Below are positions 1-9,004 of a DNA stretch of 64,000 nt, piece after piece. Position 1 is the stretch's first letter. The number at the start of each line of letters is the position of its first letter. The position numbers were made by a program, and so were the translations under genes. This stretch comes from CAWAYR01 sp050250875 (GTDB lineage: Bacteria > Acidobacteriota > Vicinamibacteria > Vicinamibacterales > UBA2999), in NCBI GenBank assembly GCA_050250875.1, contig JBFWNV010000004.1:124001-188000 (forward strand), given 5' to 3'. The notes beneath the pieces were generated by a model. It saw only the letters and a list, made by a program, of their open reading frames with translations, made no database searches and had not been told where the DNA came from.

Positions 1-2
1 CC

Positions 3-1313
3 GGCCCGGGACTGGCCACGCCCGAGCTGAAGCACGGCCGCCCGGTGCTCGCGCAGGGCATCACGACGGTGCTGGTCAATCCCGACGGCGGCGGGCCGGT
101 GGACCTGGCGGCGCAGCGCGCCGGCTACGCTCGCGACGGCATCGGCCTCAACGTCGGCCTGCTCGTGCCGCACGGGTCGGTGCGGCGCGAGGTGCTGGCG
201 ATGTCCGACCGCGATCCGACGCCGGCCGAACTGGCGCGGATGGTGCAGCTGGTTCGCGACGGCATGCGGGCCGGCGCCTTCGGTCTGTCGAGCGGCCTCT
301 ACTACGCCCCGGGCAGCTACTCGAAGACCGCCGAGGTGATCGCCATGGCCCGGGCCGCGGCCGAGGTCGGCGGCAGCTACACGAGTCACATCCGCGACGA
401 GGCCGACTACGGCGTCGGCGTGGTCGCCGCCGTCGACGAGGTGATCGCGATCGCCGAGACGGCCGGGCTGGTCGGCGTCGTGACCCACATGAAGGCGCTG
501 GGCCCGGCCAGCTGGGGACTGTCGAAGACGCTGGTCGCGCACATCGAGGCCGCCCGCCGGCGCGGCGTCAAGGTGTTCGCCGATCAGTACCCCTACGAGG
601 CCAGCGGCACCGGCATCGTCGGGGCGCTGGTGCCGCGCTGGGCGCAGGTCGGCGGCCGCGAGGTGATGCAGCGGCGCATCACCGGCGAGCTGCGCGGCAA
701 GGTGCGCGACGAAGTGAAAGCCAACCTGGCCCGCCGCGGCGGCGCCGAGACGTTCCTGGTCGCCGAGTACGCGCCCGACACCTCGATCGAGGGCCAGCGG
801 CTGTCGGAGCTGGCGGCCCGCGCCGGCCTGCCGCCCGAGGAGTACGTGCTCACGCTGCTCGAGAAGGACGACGCCGGCCTGGTCTCGTTCAACATGGCCG
901 AGGACGACATCGCGCTCATCATGCGCCAGCCGTGGACGATGACCTGCACCGACGGCGGCCTGCAGCCGGCGACCGAGGGCAAGCCGCACCCGCGCGCCTA
1001 CGGCGCCTTCCCGCGCAAGCTCGCCCGCTACGTCCGCGAGCGCGGGACCGTCGACCTGCCGTTCGCGATCCGCTCGATGACGGCGTTGCCGGCCGAGGTC
1101 TTCGGCATCAAGGACCGCGGCACGGTGCGGCCGGGCGCGTTCGCCGACCTCGTCGTGTTCGATCTCGCCGCCGTGAGGGAAACTGCCACCTACGAGCAGC
1201 CCCACCAGCTCGCCGAGGGCATCGACACCATCGTCGTCAACGGCCGCCTGGCCCGGCGGGCCGGCACCTTCGCCGACGTGCTGGCCGGCCGCGTCCTCCG
1301 CCTCGAACGCTGA
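3..1313 (+). CDS. N-acyl-D-amino-acid deacylase family amidohydrolase (5' truncated)
   Basis: The reading frame is open from the window edge, so the N-terminus, including the first metal-binding His-x-His, lies outside. About 436 residues are visible. The sequence resembles D-aminoacylase / N-acyl-D-glutamate deacylase: LAQGITTVLVNPDGGG near the start, GAFGLSSGLYYAPG, YTSHIRDEADYG (metal-binding His), a THMKALG stretch, and near the C-terminus MTALPAEVFGIKDRGTVRPG followed by ADLVVFD, which is the composite beta-sandwich signature of amidohydrolases. Enzymes of this family hydrolyse N-acyl-D-amino acids using zinc. It ends 6 nt before the convergent NADH dehydrogenase gene. Substrate cannot be told from sequence. 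Confidence 0.85.
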   Translation, partial: GPGLATPELKHGRPVLAQGITTVLVNPDGGGPVDLAAQRAGYARDGIGLNVGLLVPHGSVRREVLAMSDRDPTPAELARMVQLVRDGMRAGAFGLSSGLYYAPGSYSKTAEVIAMARAAAEVGGSYTSHIRDEADYGVGVVAAVDEVIAIAETAGLVGVVTHMKALGPASWGLSKTLVAHIEAARRRGVKVFADQYPYEASGTGIVGALVPRWAQVGGREVMQRRITGELRGKVRDEVKANLARRGGAETFLVAEYAPDTSIEGQRLSELAARAGLPPEEYVLTLLEKDDAGLVSFNMAEDDIALIMRQPWTMTCTDGGLQPATEGKPHPRAYGAFPRKLARYVRERGTVDLPFAIRSMTALPAEVFGIKDRGTVRPGAFADLVVFDLAAVRETATYEQPHQLAEGIDTIVVNGRLARRAGTFADVLAGRVLRLER

Positions 1314-1319
1314 CCGCGG

Positions 1320-2573
1320 TCACCGCCGATCGTCACCGGTGATCAGCCGGACGCCACGCTGGCGGGTGACGTAGGCGATGAGCCACTGCGTCAGCACGAC
1401 GACGCGGTTCTTGAAGCCGATCAGGAAGACGAGGTGGAGGAAGAGCCAGGCCAGCCAGGCGGGATAGCCGGTGAGCCTGACCCAGCCGAGATCGGCGATC
1501 GCCCGCGCCCGGCCGATCGTCGCCATGTTGCCGGGGTCGCGGTAGCGGAAGGCCGTCGTGGGCGTTCCGGCGAGCACGCGGAGCGCGTTGGCCGCCGCCG
1601 TCCGCCCGGCCTGCATCGCCGCCTGCGCGACCCCGGGGATCGGGCGGCCGTCCGCCCCGGGACGCAGCATGAGATCGCCGGCGACGAAGATTTCGGGGTG
1701 CCCGGGCACCGACAGGTCGTCGCGCACTTCGACCCTTCCGAGCCGATCGACCGGTCCGCCCGTGCTTCGGCCGAGCGGCGAGGCCTGGACGCCGGCCGCC
1801 CAGACCACCGTGCCGGCGGGCACCCGCTCGTCGCCGACCTGCACGGCCTGGGCGTCGAGGCCGGTCACCACCGCGCCTTCCCGCACCTCGACGCCGAGAT
1901 CGGCCAGCGCGCGGCGGGCCGAGTCGCGCAGCGGCTCGACGTAGCTGGCGAGAATCGTCGGGCCGCCCTCGAGCAGGATCACCCGCGCCGTCTGGGGCGC
2001 GATGCGATCGAACTCGTCGCGCAGGGCCTGGCGGGCGATCTCGGCGATGGCGCCGGCCATCTCGACGCCGGTCGGCCCGCCGCCGATGACCACGAACGTC
2101 AGCAGCTCGCGCTGCCGGCCCGCATCGGCTTCGGCTTCGGCCCGCTCGAACGCCAGCAGCACGCGGCGGCGGATGGCCACGGCGTCGTCGAGGGTCTTCA
2201 GGCCGGGCGCGTGGGCCGCCCAGCCGTCGTGGCCGAAGTAGGCGTGGGTCACCCCGGTGGCGACGATCAGGGCGTGATAGGGCAGCCCTTCCCCGCTCGC
2301 CAGCTCGACCCGTCGTCCCGCGACGTCGATGCCGACGACGTCGCCGAGCAGGACGCGCACATTGGCCTGGCGGCGGAGAATCCAGCGGATCGGCGCCGCG
2401 ATGTCGGCCGGCGACAGGCCGGCGGTGGCCACCTGGTAGAGCAACGGCTGGAAGACGTGGTGATTGTGGCGATCGACGACGGTGATGTCGACCGTCGCGG
2501 CGCGGAGCGCCCGCGCGGCCGCCAGGCCGGCGAAGCCGCCGCCGACGATGACGACGTGCGGGGTGCCGGTCAT
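1320..2573 (-). CDS. ndh: Type II NADH dehydrogenase / FAD-dependent oxidoreductase
   Basis: 417 aa. The start is the ATG whose ATGA overlaps the stop of the upstream permease gene. It begins MTGTPHVVIVGGGFAGL, an FAD Rossmann motif, followed by the NDH-2 hallmark HVFQPLLYQVATAGLSPADIA. A second GGGPTGVEMAGA dinucleotide-binding motif lies in the middle and an FVAGDLM FAD motif towards the C-terminus. The last 50 residues are hydrophobic (AWLAWLFLHLVFLIGF), matching the membrane-associated tail of NDH-2 enzymes. The family transfers electrons from NADH to quinone without pumping protons. Translational coupling to the two FtsX permeases is unusual company and gives no obvious functional link. 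Confidence 0.88.
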   Translation of the reverse strand: MTGTPHVVIVGGGFAGLAAARALRAATVDITVVDRHNHHVFQPLLYQVATAGLSPADIAAPIRWILRRQANVRVLLGDVVGIDVAGRRVELASGEGLPYHALIVATGVTHAYFGHDGWAAHAPGLKTLDDAVAIRRRVLLAFERAEAEADAGRQRELLTFVVIGGGPTGVEMAGAIAEIARQALRDEFDRIAPQTARVILLEGGPTILASYVEPLRDSARRALADLGVEVREGAVVTGLDAQAVQVGDERVPAGTVVWAAGVQASPLGRSTGGPVDRLGRVEVRDDLSVPGHPEIFVAGDLMLRPGADGRPIPGVAQAAMQAGRTAAANALRVLAGTPTTAFRYRDPGNMATIGRARAIADLGWVRLTGYPAWLAWLFLHLVFLIGFKNRVVVLTQWLIAYVTRQRGVRLITGDDRR

Positions 2574-3856
2574 TCGTAGCGGAGCGCCTCGACGGGATCG
2601 AGTGCCGCGGCGCGGCGCGCCGGCCAGTAGCCCGCCAGCACCCCGACGGCGACCGAGGTGGCCAGCCCGGACGCCACCGCCCACAGCGGCGGCATCGCCG
2701 GAAACGCCGGCGCGACCGCCGTGGCCACCAGCCCGAGCACGACCGCCACGGCGACGCCGGCGACGCCGCCGGCCCCGGCCAGCATCGCCGCTTCCAGCAG
2801 GAACTGGCGCAGCACCTCGCTCCGGCGCGCGCCGATGGCGAGGCGTACGCCGATCTCGCGGGTGCGTTCCGTGACGCTCATCACCATGACGTTGGCGATG
2901 CCGATGCCGCCGATGATCAGGCTGACGGCGGCGAGCCCGACGGTGGCGAGGAAGAGCTGCGCTCCGAGGCGGTCGAACTGGGCGATGATCTGGTCGGAGG
3001 TCGACAGCTGGAAGTCACTCGGCTGGTCCGGCTCGACGCCGCGAATCAGCCGCAGGATGGTCTCGGCCTCGTCACGAGCCCGCGCCCGCAATCCCGGCGT
3101 GGCGCGCACGTAGAGCACCGTGTTCTCGGCCTCGGGAAACCGCCGCTGGGCCGTCGCCACCGGCACCGAGACGACGTTGTCGTTGCGGTTCTCGCCGAAG
3201 AAGGTGCCGCGCCGTTTGGCCAGCACGCCGACGACGTAGAACCGCGTGCCGCCGAGCAGGAACGCCTGGCCCACCGCGTCGCCGCCGCCGAAGAGCGCCG
3301 TCGCCACGTTGGCGCCGAGCACGGCGACCGGGGCGACGACGCGGTTCTCGGCCTCGCCGAACGGCCGCCCGGCGGCGAAGTCGGCGCCGGTCACGTCGAA
3401 GAAGTTCGTCGACACGCCCTCGATCAGCACCGCATCGGATTCGTTGGCGCCGGCCCGGGCCGTGATGGTCCGCGTCGCGGTCACCGCCGGCACGAGCAGC
3501 TGTACCCCGACGTCGCGCACCGACGGCCCGAGCCGGGCGATCACCGCGGCGTCGGCCGGGCGGAGCGGCCGGCGCAGCGCGTCGCTGTCCGACGCCGGCG
3601 TGTAGGGATCGCCGTTGCGATGGAACGCGAAGATGTTGTCGGTGCCGAGTTCGCGGAACAGCTGCGCCACGCTGTTGCGCAGGCCGACCAGCACCGAGGC
3701 GACCAGCACGACGGTGACGATGCCGATGACGACGCCGCCGATGGCCAGCGCCGAGCGGGCCGGCTGGGCGCGCAGCGACTCCCAGGCCAGCCGCGCCGCC
3801 TCGCGGATTGACGTCTCCAGCCCGATCACACCGGATCGGTGGTTGCCGGACGCCAT
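2570..3856 (-). CDS. MacB-like ABC transporter permease (FtsX family), downstream copy
   Basis: 428 aa. It has an N-terminal membrane segment (ALAIGGVVIGIVTVVLVASVLVGL), a periplasmic MacB_PCD-type domain of about 200 residues, then three membrane helices with the family signature SVTERTREIGVRLAIGARR, ending PARRAAALDPVEALRYE. The start ATG is chosen because TGATG overlaps the stop of the upstream paralogue; the 3' end overlaps ndh by ATGA. Such permeases couple to a MacB-type ATPase to export lipoproteins, peptides or antibiotics, or to do mechanotransmission. No ATPase domain is fused here. Confidence 0.88.
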   Translation of the reverse strand: MASGNHRSGVIGLETSIREAARLAWESLRAQPARSALAIGGVVIGIVTVVLVASVLVGLRNSVAQLFRELGTDNIFAFHRNGDPYTPASDSDALRRPLRPADAAVIARLGPSVRDVGVQLLVPAVTATRTITARAGANESDAVLIEGVSTNFFDVTGADFAAGRPFGEAENRVVAPVAVLGANVATALFGGGDAVGQAFLLGGTRFYVVGVLAKRRGTFFGENRNDNVVSVPVATAQRRFPEAENTVLYVRATPGLRARARDEAETILRLIRGVEPDQPSDFQLSTSDQIIAQFDRLGAQLFLATVGLAAVSLIIGGIGIANVMVMSVTERTREIGVRLAIGARRSEVLRQFLLEAAMLAGAGGVAGVAVAVVLGLVATAVAPAFPAMPPLWAVASGLATSVAVGVLAGYWPARRAAALDPVEALRYE

Positions 3857-5106
3857 CAATCGGCCCTCAACGCCGCAATCACGTCGATTCGGGTCGCCCG
3901 GCGGGCCGGATACCAGCCGGCGGCGACGCCGCTCAACGCCGCCGCGCCGATGGCGAGGCCCAGGGTCGTCCCGCGGACGGCGACCGGCACCCCGACCGCC
4001 GCCGCCAGCACCGCCACGACGCCGCTGGCCACGAGCGCGCCGATCACCCCGCCGGCCATCGCGACCAGCACGGCCTCGGCGAGCACCTCCCGGAGGATCT
4101 GGCCACGCGGCGCGCCGAGCGCGCGCCGGATGCCGATCTCCCGCGTCCGCGTCGTCACCGAGACGAGCACGGTGTTGGTCACGACGACGATCGCCGCCAG
4201 CAGCGCCATCGCCGAGATCGGCCCGGCCGCGGCGCCGATCCGCTGGGACAGCGACAGCACGAAGCCTCGCGCCGCGTCGGGGGTGAGCAGATCGAAGGTG
4301 TCGGCGGCCCCGGGGGCGAGCCGGCGGACGGCCCGCAGCGAGATCCGCGCACGATCCTCGCCGTCCGCCGATGGCCGCGAGCCGGTCGTGCGGGCGAAGA
4401 TCTGCAGGCTGCGCGGCGCCCCGAACGCCCGCTCGAAGGCGGCGAGGGGGATCCAGACGTAGCGGTCGAGCGAGGCGCCGCCCGAGGTGCCGAGCCGGTC
4501 CTGGAGACCGATCACCTCGAAGCGGCGGCCGGCCAGGCGGATGGACTGCCCGAGCGGATCCCGCCCGGGGAACAACGTGTCGGCGACGTCGGTGCCGATC
4601 ACGGCCACCTGGGCGCCGGCGCGATCCTCGTCGGGACGGAAGAACCGCCCGCCCACGATCGCCAGATCGCGCAGATCGGCGAGCGTGGACCAGGTGCCGG
4701 TGACGGCGCCGTTCTCGTAGACCCGTCCGCCGGCGGCGACTTCGGCGGTCGTCTGCGCGTTCGGGGCGTACAGGACCCGTCCACCGGCGAGGCGCTCGAT
4801 CTGCGTCAGTTCGATGCGTCGAATCGGCGGATTGCGCAGCAGCTGCTGCTGCAGTTCGCGCCGCGAGACCCGGCCCGGCGACGCCACCTGGGCGATGAGG
4901 AACGTGTCGGAGCCGAAGGCGCGGGCGGTCGTGGTCCGGGCGTAGACGGCGACGGCATCGAGGGCGGCCACGACGACGACGATCGTCGCGACGGCCGCGG
5001 CGATCGCCAGGGACCCCAGCACGCTGCGGAGCCGGTGGGCGCGCGCCGCCGCCAGCCCCTGCGCCACCGCCTCGATCAGCTCTCGTCTCACCGACCCGCC
5101 CGGCAT
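3856..5106 (-). CDS. MacB-like ABC transporter permease (FtsX family), upstream copy
   Basis: 416 aa from the ATG at 5106 (a GTG at 5154 would add 16 residues). It has the same architecture as its downstream partner: N-terminal helix (SLAIAAAVATIVVVVAALDAV), periplasmic domain, and three C-terminal helices with TTRTREIGIRRALGAPRGQ and the terminal PARRATRIDVIAALRAD. The two copies are clearly paralogous but diverged, so they could form a heterodimeric permease. It is divergent from the HlyD-type adaptor gene starting at 5231; the 124-bp gap carries overlapping -10-like hexamers for both directions around 5195-5204. Confidence 0.88.
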   Translation of the reverse strand: MPGGSVRRELIEAVAQGLAAARAHRLRSVLGSLAIAAAVATIVVVVAALDAVAVYARTTTARAFGSDTFLIAQVASPGRVSRRELQQQLLRNPPIRRIELTQIERLAGGRVLYAPNAQTTAEVAAGGRVYENGAVTGTWSTLADLRDLAIVGGRFFRPDEDRAGAQVAVIGTDVADTLFPGRDPLGQSIRLAGRRFEVIGLQDRLGTSGGASLDRYVWIPLAAFERAFGAPRSLQIFARTTGSRPSADGEDRARISLRAVRRLAPGAADTFDLLTPDAARGFVLSLSQRIGAAAGPISAMALLAAIVVVTNTVLVSVTTRTREIGIRRALGAPRGQILREVLAEAVLVAMAGGVIGALVASGVVAVLAAAVGVPVAVRGTTLGLAIGAAALSGVAAGWYPARRATRIDVIAALRAD

Positions 5107-5194
5107 GCCGCGTTCTTGGACGCCTCGTCCCGCCCCGGCGACCCGGCGCGGCACCGGCCAGCGCCGGGGACGCGGCCCCGGCCACCTGCGTCAC

Positions 5195-5204
5195 AGCATA
5201 CACT
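5195..5204. promoter_or_regulatory. Overlapping divergent -10-like elements
   Basis: The sequence AGCATACACT reads TACACT on the plus strand (5199-5204) and TATGCT on the minus strand (5200-5195). It lies between the divergent permease and adaptor genes, so a shared symmetric promoter core would co-express both halves of the transporter. Match by eye to TANNNT only. Confidence 0.35.
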
Positions 5205-5230
5205 TGGCTCGCCGGCTGTCCGCCCTCCGC

Positions 5231-6475
5231 ATGCCCTCCCGCCGCACCCTGCTGATCACGACGGCCCTGCTCGCCATCCTGGCGTTCTTCGTCTGGCGCC
5301 CACGCGCGGCCGACCTCCCCGAGGTCGACGTGGCGGCCGTGGCCCGCACCGCCCGCCTGCAGTCGTTCGTCACCGCGTCGGGAGAGATCGTCGCCACGCG
5401 CTACGCCGACATCGGGTCCAGCGCGATGGGCCGGCTGGTCGAACTGGCGGTGAAGGAAGGGGATCGCGTGCGCGCCGGGCAGCGCGTCGCCCGCATCGAC
5501 CCGGTACAGGCCGCCAGCACCGCCACCGCCGCCGCCGAGGGGCTGGCCGCACTGGAAGCCGAGGCGCGCGGCGTCGGGGAGCAGGCGCGCCAGGCGCGCG
5601 CCGACCTCGACGCGGCACGGGCGCGCGCCGCCGAGACCCAACGCGCCCTGGCCCGTGCCGACGACCTTAGCCGCGCCGGGCTGCTGCCCCAGGCCGATCT
5701 CGATGCCGCCACCGCCGCCGCCGAGAGTGCGGCCGCGCAGGCGGCCGCGGCCGAGGCCGCGGTGGCCCGGGCCGAGCGCACCCTCGACGCGGCCCAGCGG
5801 CGCGTCGGGCAGGGTCGGGCCGATCGCACCCGCGCCCGCGATCAGCTCGACAAGACCGAGATCACCGCGCCCATCGACGGCGTGGTCACCCGCCTCGACG
5901 TCGAGGAAGGCGAGATGGTCGTCATCGGCGTGCAGAACCAGCCCGGCACGATCCTGATGACGATCTCCGACCTGAGCGCGGTCAACGCCGAGGTGAAGGT
6001 CGCCGAGGCCGACGTGCTGCGTCTCGCGACGGGCAACCCGGCGACCGTGTCGCTCGAAGCCGCCGGTGGGCGAAGCTTCGCCGGCAAGGTGGTCGAAATC
6101 GGCGCCAGCGCCTTGCCGCAGGTCGGCACCCAGGCGGCCGCCCGCGAGTTCCGCGTCCGCGTGCGTCTCGAGGGCGACGTGTCGGCGCTGCGGCCCGGGC
6201 TGACCTGCGACGCCGAGATCCTCGTCGCCGAGCGTACCGGCGTGCTGACCGTGCCGCTGCAGGCCGTGGTGCAGCGTGGCGCCGAGACCGGCGTGTTCGT
6301 CGTCGGTGACGGCGGCGTGGCCACCTTCACCCGCGTGACGCCCGGGATCATCGGCGGGCTCGCGATCGAGGTCGACGGCGTCGCCGAGGGCGCCGCGATC
6401 GTCGTCGGACCGTTCCAGGTGCTGCGCGAACTCGCCAGCGGCAGCCGCGTCCGTCAGCGCGCCGCGACGCCGTAA
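5231..6475 (+). CDS. HlyD/MacA-type periplasmic adaptor (membrane fusion protein)
   Basis: 414 aa. It starts with a signal-anchor (LLITTALLAILAFFVW). A barrel-sandwich half follows (GRLVELAVKEGDRVRAGQRVARIDP), then an alanine-rich alpha-helical hairpin of roughly 110 residues, the second lipoyl half (ITAPIDGVVTRLDVEEGEMVV), and beta-barrel and membrane-proximal domains with VPLQAVVQRGAETGVFVV. This is the MacA/RND-type adaptor order. It is divergent from two MacB-like permeases, and together they look like an exporter, but the ATPase and an outer-membrane TolC partner are absent from the window. Confidence 0.88.
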   Translation: MPSRRTLLITTALLAILAFFVWRPRAADLPEVDVAAVARTARLQSFVTASGEIVATRYADIGSSAMGRLVELAVKEGDRVRAGQRVARIDPVQAASTATAAAEGLAALEAEARGVGEQARQARADLDAARARAAETQRALARADDLSRAGLLPQADLDAATAAAESAAAQAAAAEAAVARAERTLDAAQRRVGQGRADRTRARDQLDKTEITAPIDGVVTRLDVEEGEMVVIGVQNQPGTILMTISDLSAVNAEVKVAEADVLRLATGNPATVSLEAAGGRSFAGKVVEIGASALPQVGTQAAAREFRVRVRLEGDVSALRPGLTCDAEILVAERTGVLTVPLQAVVQRGAETGVFVVGDGGVATFTRVTPGIIGGLAIEVDGVAEGAAIVVGPFQVLRELASGSRVRQRAATP

Positions 6476-6492
6476 CCGCGAGGGCGGCACAG

Positions 6493-6498
6493 TAAAAT
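6493..6498 (+). promoter_or_regulatory. -10 hexamer TAAAAT, likely leaderless start
   Basis: TAAAAT ends 5 nt before the ATG at 6504 and there is no Shine-Dalgarno. The expected transcription start coincides with the start codon. Confidence 0.4.
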
Positions 6499-6503
6499 GG
6501 CCC

Positions 6504-8567
6504 ATGGCCATCCGCCCTGCCATCGCGCCACCGGAATCCACGGTCGAAACCGCGTGCCCGCTCGACTGTCCTGACGCCTGCACGCTGACGGTCGCGCTGC
6601 GGGGCGGGCGGATCACCAGGATCGACGGCGGCCACGCCAATCCGGTCACCGGCGGCTATATCTGCGCGAAGGTCCGTCGGTTCGGCGACCGCGTGTACGG
6701 CGACGATCGGCTGCAGTTCCCCGCCATCCGCACCGGCGCCAAGGGGACGACGACCTTTCAGCGGGTGAGCTGGGACGATGCGCTCGAACGGATCGCCGAA
6801 CGCCTGCAGACCATCCGCAGCGAGTCGGGCGGCGACGCCATCCTGCCGTTGTGCTACGGCGGCTCGAACGGCTTTCTGACCCAGGACGGCGTCGATGCCG
6901 CGTTCTTCCGCCGCCTGGGCGCCTCGCGGCTGGCCAGGACCGTGTGCGCCGCCCCGACGGGCGCGGCCAACCAGGCGCTCTACGGCAAAATGGCCTCGGT
7001 CGTCTACCAGGACTGTCCGGAGGCGCGGCTGATCCTGGTGTGGGGCGTCAACCCGTCGGCCGCGGGCATCCACCTGATGCCCTACCTGAAGGAGGCGCGC
7101 GCGCGGGGCGCGACGATCGTCGTCGTCGATCCGCGGGCGACGACGGTGGCGCGCCAGGCCGACATCCACCTGGCGATCCGCCCCGGCACCGACGTGGTGC
7201 TCGCCCTGGCCATCCACCGCCACCTGTTCGAGAGCGGTGCCGCCGACACGCGGTTCCTCGCCGAGCACACGACCGGCGCCGACCGCCTCCGCGCGCAGGC
7301 CGAGCCGTGGACGTTCGACCGTGCCGCCGACGTCAGCGGCCTGAGGGCCGAGGACATCGAGCGGGTGGCGCGCCTCTACGCCGCGAGCCGACCGGCGCTG
7401 GTCAAATGCGGCTGGGGCCTCGAGCGCAACCGCAACGGCGGCAACGCGGCGCTGGCGGTGATGGCGCTGCCGGCGGTCGGCGGCAAGTTCGGCGTCCGCG
7501 GCGGCGGTTACTCGATGAGCAACTCCGCGTCCTGGGGCATCGCCCGCTCGTGGCTGCGCGACGCCGAGCCGCCGACCCGGCTGGTCAACATGAACCGCGT
7601 CGGCCGCGAGCTGCTCGAGCCGACCGGTCCGCCGATCCGCGGGCTCTTCGTCTACAACTGCAACCCGGCGGTCACGCTCCCGGATCAGCAGCGCGTGCTG
7701 GCCGGTCTGGCGCGCGAGGACCTGTTCACGGTGGTGTTCGACCAGGTGCTCACCGACACGGCGGCGTACGCCGACGTGGTGCTGCCGGCCACCACCTTTC
7801 TCGAGCACTACGACTTCTCGAAGGGGTACGGGCCGCTTCACCTGCAGCTGGCCCGGCCGGCGATCGAACCGGTGGGCGAATCACGCCCCAACGCCGACGT
7901 GTTCCTGGCGCTGACGGCGCGCCTGGGTCTCGATCGGCCCGGCGATCCGGCCGACGAACTCGAGCAGATGCTCGGTGTGATCGCCGCGCTGCCGGCCGCC
8001 GTCGGGGACGACATCCGCGCCCGCGGTCACGCGTCGCCGCCGCATCAGGGGCGGCCGGTGCAGTTCGTCGACGTGTTTCCTCAGACAGCCGACCGGAAGG
8101 TGGCGCTGTGGCCCGAGGCGATCGCCGGCGACGCGCCGCTCGGGCTGTACGCGTTCGTCCCCGACCCGGCGACCAGTGAGTACCCGCTGGCCCTGATCTC
8201 GCCGGCCTCGGAGCGCACGGTCAGCTCGACGCTTGGCGAGCTCGACCGGCCGCGGGTGCGGCTGGAGATGCACCCCGACGACGCGGCGCCGCGCGGCATC
8301 AGCGACGGCGACGACGTGCGGGTCCACAACAGCCTCGGCACGCTGGAGTGCGGGGTGAAGGTGACACCCCTCGTACGGGCCGGCACCGTGTCGTTCCCCA
8401 AGGGCGTCTGGCGGCGCCACACCGGCAACCGCCTCACGGCCAACGCCCTCGTGCCCGACACGCTCACCGACCTCGGCGGCGGCGCGTGCTTCAACGACGC
8501 GCGCGTGGAGGTGACCCTGGTGGCCACGACCCGCGCGGCGCGCACCCGCAGAGAGCGGGGACAGTAG
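6504..8567 (+). CDS. Molybdopterin-dependent oxidoreductase (DMSO reductase family)
   Basis: 687 aa. The N-terminus carries a [4Fe-4S] site: Cys18, Cys22, Cys26 and Cys54 (CPLDCPDAC, then YICAK). The body has the molybdopterin-binding folds (GGSNGFLTQDGVD, WGVNPSAAGIHLMPYLKEAR, VDPRAT, VFDQVLTDTAAYADVVLPATTFLEHYD). The C-terminal molydop_binding domain (residues about 560-670) begins LALISPASERTVSSTLGEL. No separate iron-sulfur or membrane subunit is adjacent, so it probably works as a soluble single subunit; no Tat signal is present, so it is likely cytoplasmic. Substrate unknown; homologues are often labelled formate dehydrogenase or nitrate reductase without proof. Confidence 0.85.
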   Translation: MAIRPAIAPPESTVETACPLDCPDACTLTVALRGGRITRIDGGHANPVTGGYICAKVRRFGDRVYGDDRLQFPAIRTGAKGTTTFQRVSWDDALERIAERLQTIRSESGGDAILPLCYGGSNGFLTQDGVDAAFFRRLGASRLARTVCAAPTGAANQALYGKMASVVYQDCPEARLILVWGVNPSAAGIHLMPYLKEARARGATIVVVDPRATTVARQADIHLAIRPGTDVVLALAIHRHLFESGAADTRFLAEHTTGADRLRAQAEPWTFDRAADVSGLRAEDIERVARLYAASRPALVKCGWGLERNRNGGNAALAVMALPAVGGKFGVRGGGYSMSNSASWGIARSWLRDAEPPTRLVNMNRVGRELLEPTGPPIRGLFVYNCNPAVTLPDQQRVLAGLAREDLFTVVFDQVLTDTAAYADVVLPATTFLEHYDFSKGYGPLHLQLARPAIEPVGESRPNADVFLALTARLGLDRPGDPADELEQMLGVIAALPAAVGDDIRARGHASPPHQGRPVQFVDVFPQTADRKVALWPEAIAGDAPLGLYAFVPDPATSEYPLALISPASERTVSSTLGELDRPRVRLEMHPDDAAPRGISDGDDVRVHNSLGTLECGVKVTPLVRAGTVSFPKGVWRRHTGNRLTANALVPDTLTDLGGGACFNDARVEVTLVATTRAARTRRERGQ

Positions 8568-8574
8568 CGAAGGC

Positions 8575-8784
8575 TTACGCCGCTTCGCTGGCCTGCGGCA
8601 GCTTGCCGCGCCCGCCGCGACTCACCATGCCGCCCTTGCGACCGGCATCGCGGGCTTCGCCCGACGACCATTCGTGCGCCGTGCCTTTGGCGTGCGCGGC
8701 CCGGCCGCCTTTGCTGGCGATCTCGCGCTGCTTTTCTGGGGACATCGATGCGAATCCTCGGCGGGCCTTGGGCTTGTCGGTCAT
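8575..8784 (-). CDS. KGG domain stress-type small protein
   Basis: 69 aa, hydrophilic and highly charged. It has two KGG repeats: REIASKGGRAAHAKG and DAGRKGGMVSRGG. These are the hallmark of the con-10/GsiB-like stress-induced family. GAGGTG sits 5 nt before the ATG on the minus strand. It is convergent with the molybdopterin oxidoreductase gene (7 nt between stops). The biochemical role of the family is not established; expression is usually linked to desiccation, starvation or general stress. Confidence 0.8.
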   Translation of the reverse strand: MTDKPKARRGFASMSPEKQREIASKGGRAAHAKGTAHEWSSGEARDAGRKGGMVSRGGRGKLPQASEAA

Positions 8785-8931
8785 CTGGGCACCTCGCTTG
8801 GCTTCCCGCTACTGCAGCACGCGTACCAGCCGAGCAAGACTTACCCACGCCATCTATCTTGCTGCAGGAGAACGACATGCGATTCCATCACATCCGCAGA
8901 CAACGAGTGAAACGTCCAAAAACAATACGTA

Positions 8932-8952
8932 TTCAATTTGTTGAGTATTGAA
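8932..8952. repeat. Inverted repeat in AT-rich island
   Basis: TTCAAT (8932-8937) and ATTGAA (8947-8952) are separated by 9 nt. They lie in a locally AT-rich stretch (about 8860-8970) that stands out in this GC-rich window, between the KGG gene and the small gene ending at 9005. Confidence 0.45.
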
Positions 8953-8956
8953 ATCA

Positions 8957-8969
8957 ATCACTTCGTGAT
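8957..8969. repeat. Short perfect hairpin ATCAC-TTC-GTGAT
   Basis: A 5-bp perfect stem with a TTC loop, 4 nt after the preceding inverted repeat. It could be an operator or a terminator for the small gene ending at 9005 on the minus strand. No T tract follows. Confidence 0.4.
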
Positions 8970-9004
8970 GAATGCTGGGCTGGCAGGACACCGCCCGCAC
9001 GTAC

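Noticed and set aside
3857..6649. Very long open frame on the minus strand joined to the downstream permease
   Set aside because: It runs antisense to the adaptor gene and through the other permease in a wrong frame. The composition is repetitive Arg/Gly/Ala, typical of shadow frames in GC-rich DNA. Only the last 428 residues are real.
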